DNA of 64,000 nt, taken from Mesostigma viride (taxonomy: Eukaryota; Streptophyta; Mesostigmatophyceae; Mesostigmatales; Mesostigmataceae). The notes beneath the pieces are model-generated. The model was given only the letters and a program-made list of their open reading frames with translations. It did not search any database and had not been told where the DNA came from. Where the stretch lies: the NCBI GenBank assembly GCA_009746045.1, contig RPFO01000188.1:12501-76500 (forward strand), read 5' to 3'. Positions within the stretch are counted from its first letter, which is position 1. Every line of letters starts with the position of its first letter. This document shows positions 58,167 through 64,000 of this stretch, piece by piece. The position numbers and the translations under genes are program-made.

Positions 58167-59125
58167 ATTGCTCTTTTCGCGGACCTCAACGCTCAGGGAC
58201 GTGCGTGGCTGTTCTCGCTTTCCTTGCGGAGTGTGGGCTCGGCGTACCTTCGTGCTCTTCCCATGGCCCCCCCATTCGCCTTGGCTCCCAGCCCCTACTC
58301 GGTGGCGCTCCGGCACCAGCTATTTGCCCCGCAGCCTCTTGTTCCGGCCGGGCGGCCTTGTGGTAGCTGTGGGCAGCCGCTGGATCCCACGGGGACTCAC
58401 TACCTTGCCTGCATGGGGGGCCAACAGAATCAGAATTGGTATTTGTATTTGCACACTGTCCTCCTGACGGTGGTGCTCGCCATGATTCGGTCGGTTTTCC
58501 CCCACGCGAACATCCGGTCCGAGGATGCGGATGGCGCTGCCTTCTATTCCCCAACCACCGGCCTGACATCGTGGTGCTGGACTTTGAGGGGGGTGGCCGG
58601 CATCTGCTTATTGACGTTTCGGTGGCGCGGCCCTTGGCTCTTAGCCACGTGGCTGGGGCCTCCCTCACGGCAGGTTACACGGCGGACCGGGCGGAGCGGG
58701 CCAAGCTCCTGGCCTACGGCGACGTCGGGCACCATCGTGTGGTGCCCTTTGTCCTGGAGGAGTTTGGGGCCATGGGGCCCCTGACCTCCGCCTTCTTCAA
58801 GGAGTGTTGCCGGCTCCGGGAGGACCGGCTGGACCTGGAGGGCCAGCGGGCCCCATGGTCGGCGCGGACCTGGACGTCATATTGGCGTCAGCGCTTGTCG
58901 GTGGCGCTGACTCGGGCCATGGCTGACATCATGCTCCGCCGTACGCGGGCTGATTTTGCGGCGCAGCAGGGCTATTAGGTTCCTCCCGTTAGGCGTTTCC
59001 ATTGGTCTTATCGTAGTATAGAGCTTTGACATGGCTCTGTATATAGGTTTATAGCTGGGCGTTTGCTTTGGTTTGAGTGATTTCACTCTGCTGTAAGTAA
59101 TTATATTTTTAATATATATTCCTAC
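58167..59125 (+). pseudogene. RLE-LINE copy D1, endonuclease part (3' of insertion)
   Basis: Resumes the interrupted LINE protein at ALFADLNAQGRAWLFSLSLR. A CCHC-type zinc knuckle (CGSCGQPLDPTGTHYLAC) is followed by the restriction-like endonuclease core (NHRPDIVVLDFEGGGRHLL, then IDVSVARPL), whose RPD...D-x-xV pattern is the PD-(D/E)XK active site of R2-like LINEs. One C is missing in tattccccaac near 58550 compared with copy D2 (tattcccccaac), splitting the frame. The end is MLRRTRADFAAQQGY, stop at 58978. A 3' UTR of about 145 bp ends in tttttaatatatattcctac. Confidence 0.88.
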
Positions 59126-59221
59126 ATCATACATCCGGTCCGAGGATGCGGATGGCGCTGCCTTCTATTCCCCCAACCACCGGCCTGACATCGTGGTGCT
59201 GGACTTTGAGGGGGGTGGCCG
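59126..59221 (+). pseudogene. RLE-LINE copy D2, left piece
   Basis: A 5'-truncated copy begins directly after D1's 3' end with catccggtccgaggatgcgg and encodes the RPDIVVLDFEGGG core intact. It is cut after GCCG (59218-59221) by the LTR-like array; the rest is at 63171-63513. Confidence 0.88.
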
Positions 59222-60660
59222 TGTCACGTCCGTGATCATTTACGTCCGTGCACTCAAGAAGTTACGCGGTTCGGAATCGTTACCGACGTTTGGTTGGTTC
59301 CGATTCAGTAGGCCGCAGGCTTTGTTCCTTGGGCCGGTGTGGAGCGCCGCGCCGGAAAGGCCTGAATTTCTAGAGTGACAGTCTTAGGTGACCTGACTTA
59401 GGTTCAGGCGCAAGACTTTGGGGCGCAAAGCCTTGGTGGCTTGCGCAATATTCCGGTGCGTGACATTTGGCAGTTATGAATCTTTTGTATTGTTCAGACG
59501 GAATGATGTTCAGTCCATCTGACAAAGCTAGATACGCAGATCGTAGTGTGCGGTGTGCTGGCTCGCACGTGGTTGTCGAACAGACTTGCTCTGCATTTTG
59601 CTGGCAGTCTAACTGCACGTCAGGCGGCTTGCTGGCAAATGCGACAGCGCATGGATGCCGGGATTTTTGGAGGTATTTAGGAGCAGCGCAGCGGCCATGG
59701 TGGTCGTTGTTCGCTCGTTTCTCTCCCTCACAACTAGTTTGTTGTCTTCATGGGGTTAAACTTCTCGAACAGCCCGGAGCAGCCCCCGTGAGTGGTTGCA
59801 TGTCGTTGCCATGACGATGGTTGATAAGATTGACAATGGTTTGATCCGGTTGGGATGTTGTTGGCATTGTGGACGAGAAACGTTCTGCTGACCCGGGAAC
59901 AGTCCCGGGAAAGGGCCGGTTCGTCGTTGGCCAGTGTGCCAGTAACTGGGACATGAGCGCAGAGTCACACAGTTGATATAGATTATGACGTAAGTAAACA
60001 CTGTTGCGCCACAGTGGCGTCATGGTCGGTCTGTGGTGATTTCGATGGGTCTCAAGGATATGTAGTTACTCTTACAGTTGCGGCAGCACAACTCGGCATT
60101 CATTGTAATTTGTCAAATGTTATGGAATGAATGGTTTGGGCATTGCTTTCATCATAAAGCATTATTGCAATCTTCATAATATAAATATCGGCTGGCTGCG
60201 CTGCCTGTCATGAAGGTGGTGGTGCCGTCAAGGACCACACCTATCATTTCCACATTATTTAAACGAGCGAACAACCCTTGGCGGGTTCAGTTCGGACAGC
60301 CTGAGCCGGAGATATACCCAAGCTGCTTGCAGAATCAAGCACTTGGAAGAGGATTAAGCTTATCCTTTAAAAAGCTATGAAGAGGATTAGGCTTATCCTT
60401 GAAAAAGCCATGAAGAGGATTATGCTTATCCTTGAAAAAGCACTGAAGAGGTTATTGCTTAGCCTATTTGAAAAGCATGTGTGGTCCTGTCGTGGGAATT
60501 TTTTTTTCCCTATGTGATCCTCTTTTTGACTTTTTGGCTCTTCATTTTTTCGAGCTAAAAAGTGGGGGGGAATATAGTGGATCACACACAAGAGTACTCT
60601 ATTGCTATGGATATGCCTTCCAAGTGATAGGCTAGGATATAATGGCACGCAAACGCGACA
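59222..60660 (+). mobile_element. LTR-like unit 1 of 3
   Basis: 1,439 bp, begins TGTCACG and ends CGCGACA, i.e. TG...CA ends in a short inverted repeat. It contains a TATA-like ataaatat (about 60182) and three near-copies of gaagaggatta.gcttatcc (60348-60460). A 115-codon frame (59467-59814) is present in all three units but looks like nothing known. GCCG flanks the whole array (59218-59221 and 63171-63174), a 4-bp duplication typical of retrovirus-like integrases. No gag/pol or primer-binding site lies between units. A TIR-type DNA element is the alternative. Confidence 0.7.
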
Positions 60661-60662
60661 GC

Positions 60663-62115
60663 TGTCACGTCCGTGATCATTTACGTCCGTGCACTCAAGA
60701 AGTTACGCGGTTGCCGTAATCGGAATCGTTACCGACGTTTGGTTGGTTCCGATTCAGTAGGCCGCAGGCTTTGTTCCTTGGGCCGGTGTGGAGCGCCGCG
60801 CCGGAAAGGCCTGAATTTCTAGAGTGACAGTCTTAGGTGACCTGACTTAGGTTCAGGCGCAAGACTTTGGGGCGCAAAGCCTTGGTGGCTTGCGCAATAT
60901 TCCGGTGCGTGACATTTGGCAGTTATGAATCTTTTGTATTGTCCAGACGGAATGATGTTCAGTCCATCTGACAAAGCTAGATACGCAGATCGTAGTGTGC
61001 GGTGTGCTGGCTCGCACGTGGTTGTCGAACAGACTTGCTCTGCATTTTGCTGGCAGTCTAACTGCACGTCAGGCGGCTTGCTGGCAAATGCGACAGCGCA
61101 TGGATGCCGGGATTTTTGGAGGTATTTAGGAGCAGCGCAGCGGCCATGGTGGTCGTTGTTCGCTCGTTTCTCTCCCTCACAACTAGTTTGTTGTCTTCAT
61201 GGGGTTAAACTTCTCGAACAGCCCGGAGCAGCCCCCGTGAGTGGTTGCATGTCGTTGCCATGACGATGGTTGATAAGATTGACAATGGTTTGATCCGGTT
61301 GGGATGTTGTTGGCATTGTGGACGAGAAACGTTCTGCTGACCCGGGAACAGTCCCGGGAAAGGGCCGGTTCGTCGTTGGCCAGTGTGCCAGTAACTGGGA
61401 CATGAGCGCAGAGTCACACAGTTGATATAGATTATGACGTAAGTAAACACTGTTGCGCCACAGTGGCGTCATGGTCGGTCTGTGGTGATTTCGATGGGTC
61501 TCAAGGATATGTAGTTACTCTTACAGTTGCGGCAGCACAACTCGGCATTCATTGTAATTTGTCAAATGTTATGGAATGAATGGTTTGGGCATTGCTTTCA
61601 TCATAAAGCATTATTGCAATCTTCATAATATAAATATCGGCTGGCTGCGCTGCCTGTCATGAAGGTGGTGGTGCCGTCAAGGACCACACCTATCATTTCC
61701 ACATTATTTAAACGAGCGAACAACCCTTGGCGGGTTCAGTTCGGACAGCCTGAGCCGGAGATATACCCAAGCTGCTTGCAGAATCAAGCACTTGGAAGAG
61801 GATTAAGCTTATCCTTTAAAAAGCTATGAAGAGGATTAGGCTTATATATATCCTTGAAAAAGCCATGAAGAGGATTATGCTTATCCTTGAAAAAGCACTG
61901 AAGAGGTTATTGCTTAGCCTATTTGAAAAGCATGTGTGGTCCTGTCGTGGGAATTTTTTTTTCCCTATGTGATCCTCTTTTTGACTTTTTGGCTCTTCAT
62001 TTTTTCGAGCTAAAAAGTGGGGGGGAATATAGTGGATCACACACAAGAGTACTCTATTGCTATGGATATGCCTTCCAAGTGATAGGCTAGGATATAATGG
62101 CACGCAAACGCGACA
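60663..62115 (+). mobile_element. LTR-like unit 2 of 3
   Basis: 1,453 bp, almost identical to unit 1, separated from it by only GC (60661-60662). Differences: an eight-base insertion gccgtaat at about 60713 and six extra bases (atatat) at about 61844. Confidence 0.75.
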
Positions 62116-62117
62116 GC

Positions 62118-63170
62118 TGTCACGTCCGTGATCATTTACGTCCGTGCACTCAAGAAGTTACGCGGTTCGGAATCGTTACCGACGTTTGGTTGGTTCCGAT
62201 TCAGTAGGCCGCAGGCTTTGTTCCTTGGGCCGGTGTGGAGCGCCGCGCCGGAAAGGCCTGAATTTCTAGAGTGACAGTCTTAGGTGACCTGACTTAGGTT
62301 CAGGCGCAAGACTTTGGGGCGCAAAGCCTTGGTGGCTTGCGCAATATTCCGGTGCGTGACATTTGGCAGTTATGAATCTTTTGTATTGTTCAGACGGAAT
62401 GATGTTCAGTCCATCTGACAAAGCTAGATACGCAGATCGTAGTGTGCGGTGTGCTGGCTCGCACGTGGTTGTCGAACAGACTTGCTCTGCATTTTGCTGG
62501 CAGTCTAACTGCACGTCAGGCGGCTTGCTGGCAAATGCGACAGCGCATGGATGCCGGGATTTTTGGAGGTATTTAGGAGCAGCGCAGCGGCCATGGTGGT
62601 CGTTGTTCGCTCGTTTCTCTCCCTCACAACTAGTTTGTTGTCTTCATGGGGTTAAACTTCTCGAACAGCCCGGAGCAGCCCCCGTGAGTGGTTGCATGTC
62701 GTTGCCATGACGATGGTTGATAAGATTGACAATGGTTTGATCCGGTTGGGATGTTGTTGGCATTGTGGACGAGAAACGTTCTGCTGACCCGGGAACAGTC
62801 CCGGGAAAGGGCCGGTTCGTCGTTGGCCAGTGTGCCAGTAACTGGGACATGAGCGCAGAGTCACACAGTTGATATAGATTATGACGTAAGTAAACACTGT
62901 TGCGCCACAGTGGCGTCATGGTCGGTCTGTGGTGATTTCGATGGGTCTCAAGGATATGTAGTTACTCTTACAGTTGCGGCAGCACAACTCGGCATTCATT
63001 GTAATTTGTCAAATGTTATGGAATGAATGGTTTGGGCATTGCTTTCATCATAAAGCATTATTGCAATCTTCATAATATAAATATCGGCTGGCTGCGCTGC
63101 CTGTCATGAAGGTGGTGGTGCCGTCAAGGACCACACCTATCATTTCCACATTTCCACATCAAACGCGACA
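62118..63170 (+). mobile_element. LTR-like unit 3 of 3, internally deleted
   Basis: Again separated by GC (62116-62117). Matches units 1 and 2 to tcatttccacat at about 63152, then jumps to the last ten bases aaacgcgaca, so about 400 bp is deleted. The deletion joint lies in a ttccacat repeat. Confidence 0.75.
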
Positions 63171-63513
63171 GCCGGCATCTGCTTATTGACGTTTCGGTGG
63201 CGCGGCCCTTGGCTCTTAGCCACGTGGCTGGGGCCTCCCTCACGGCAGGTTACACGGCGGACCGGGCGGAGCGGGCCAAGCTCCTGGCCTACGGCGACGT
63301 CGGGCACCATCGATCGTGTGGTGCCCTTTGTCCTGGAGGAGTTTGGTGCCATGGGGCCCCTGACCTCCGCCTTCTTCAAGGAGTGTTGCCGGCTCCGGGA
63401 GGACCGGCTGGACCTGGAGGGCCAGCGGGCCCCATGGTCGGCGCGGACCTGGACGTCATATTGGCGTCAGCGTTTGTTTATATTAAGTAATTATATTTTT
63501 AATATATATTCCT
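63171..63513 (+). pseudogene. RLE-LINE copy D2, right piece
   Basis: Continues from the GCCG duplication with GCATCTGCTTATTGACG (HLLIDVSVARPL). An extra GATC/ATCG at about 63310 shifts the frame. At about 63473 the coding sequence jumps to the family's 3' tail (taagtaattatatttttaatatatattcctag), so this copy is deleted before its stop codon. Confidence 0.85.
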
Positions 63514-63766
63514 AGGACCATATTATTGGCGTCAGCGCTTGTCGGTGGCGCTGACTCGGGCCATGGCTGACATCATGCTCCGCCGTACGCGGGCTGATTT
63601 TGCGGTGCAGCAGGCTATTAGGTTCCTCCCGTTAGGCGTTTCCATTGGTCTTCTCGTAGTATAGAGCTTTGACATGGCTCTGTATATAGGTTTATAGCTG
63701 GGCGTTTGCTTTGGTTTGAGTGATTTCACTCTGCTGTAAGTAATTATATTTTTACAATATATATTC
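63514..63766 (+). pseudogene. RLE-LINE copy D3, last codons and 3' UTR
   Basis: Starts directly after the previous tail with gaccatattattggcgtcag. It encodes the C-terminal end (LSVALTRAMADIMLRRTRAD; frame changed near the stop) and the same 3' UTR to tatatattcctag at about 63766. Confidence 0.85.
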
Positions 63767-64000
63767 CTAGTAGTCTGAGGTGGCAGGAGGGGGCTGCCAG
63801 GGCTTGTGGTCAACGTGGATGACCGCCCCCCTCCAGTATACCGGCTTCCCCCTTGCGCTCTGCCGGAGGCCCGGAGCTGAAGGTAGGTCGGCCATAGCTC
63901 GCGTCGCCGCTGTTGCTGGGCCAGGGTCAAGTCGTCGTCCAGCGTGAAGCGAGTCTCCGAGAGCTTCTTGCGGCATTTAAGGAACGGCAGCTTGTCCGCC
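63767..64000 (-). pseudogene. ORF1 C-terminal fragment at window edge
   Basis: The reverse strand reads FLKCRKKLSETRFTLDDDLT, then LAQQQRRRELWPTYLQLR and KPVYWRGAVIHVDHKPWQ, matching 2560-2720 and 46545-46370 of the family-1 ORF1. It runs off the window. The residues before FTLDDDLT show how ORF1's C-terminal domain continues into the QQQRRRELW tail. Confidence 0.75.

Noticed and set aside
59467-59814. 115-codon frame conserved in three places (also 60916 and 62363)
   Set aside because: The three units are near-identical duplicates, so conservation says nothing about selection; it lies in an LTR-like sequence and has no known motif.
59222-60660. 1.44-kb units read as TIR DNA transposons with a 3-bp duplication
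   Set aside because: Possible (CTGTC ends pair), but TG...CA ends with a 4-bp GCCG duplication and a TATA-like internal promoter fit an LTR better; kept as an alternative.

Overview
This is nuclear DNA from a eukaryote. Ordinary genes carry GT-AG introns, one host protein has an ER signal peptide, and the window is full of eukaryote-type retrotransposons, Helitron, hAT and long simple repeats. The GC-rich coding sequence, Ala/Gly/Pro/Asn/His-rich proteins, very long poly-C runs and element mix suggest a green alga or similar protist. That placement is inference; no marker gene here fixes the taxon.

Layout. 1-7139: wreckage of an L1-like LINE (ORF1 and ORF2 pieces on both strands), a large palindrome and a (GAAT)n block. 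8219-18493 (-): a very large multi-exon host gene with a calponin-homology-like N-terminus and coiled coils. 19341-19972: a 170-bp satellite. 20146-21119: a non-autonomous hAT element with a perfect 8-bp target duplication. 21148-27670 (+): a Helitron Rep/helicase gene with a C-terminal RING-like domain. 28574-29941 (-): an RPA1-like gene. 31865-33937 (+): a two-exon secretory cyclophilin. 36452-38821 (-): a zinc finger + HUH Rep protein that looks like a Replitron. 39645-46760: a mosaic of LINE copies A and C, ORF1 fragments and two dispersed repeats. 46850-63766: tandem 5'-truncated copies of a second LINE family with a restriction-like endonuclease (RLE), interrupted twice by other elements.

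The most interesting object is 48218-58166. It is a 9,949-bp DNA transposon inserted into the RLE-LINE open reading frame. It has about 31-bp terminal inverted repeats and a 3-bp target duplication (ATT). Removing it with one ATT rejoins the LINE reading frame exactly. It carries two divergent genes: a DUF7869-like DDE protein (52371 onward, +) with an acidic/basic repeat tail, and a PHD-finger protein with a Gln/Pro-Tyr-rich tail (51181-48939, -). A minisatellite lies between them. The second interruption, 59222-63170, is three head-to-tail LTR-like units with a GCCG target duplication.

Only three genes look like host genes or their relatives (8219-18493, 31865-33937 and perhaps the RPA1-like gene). 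Almost everything else is mobile DNA in nested layers, so insertion order can be read directly: the RLE-LINE came first, the DDE transposon and LTR array later. Many retroelement copies carry frameshifts. Several are short insertions that create self-complementary 4-8-mers, an odd and recurrent pattern.
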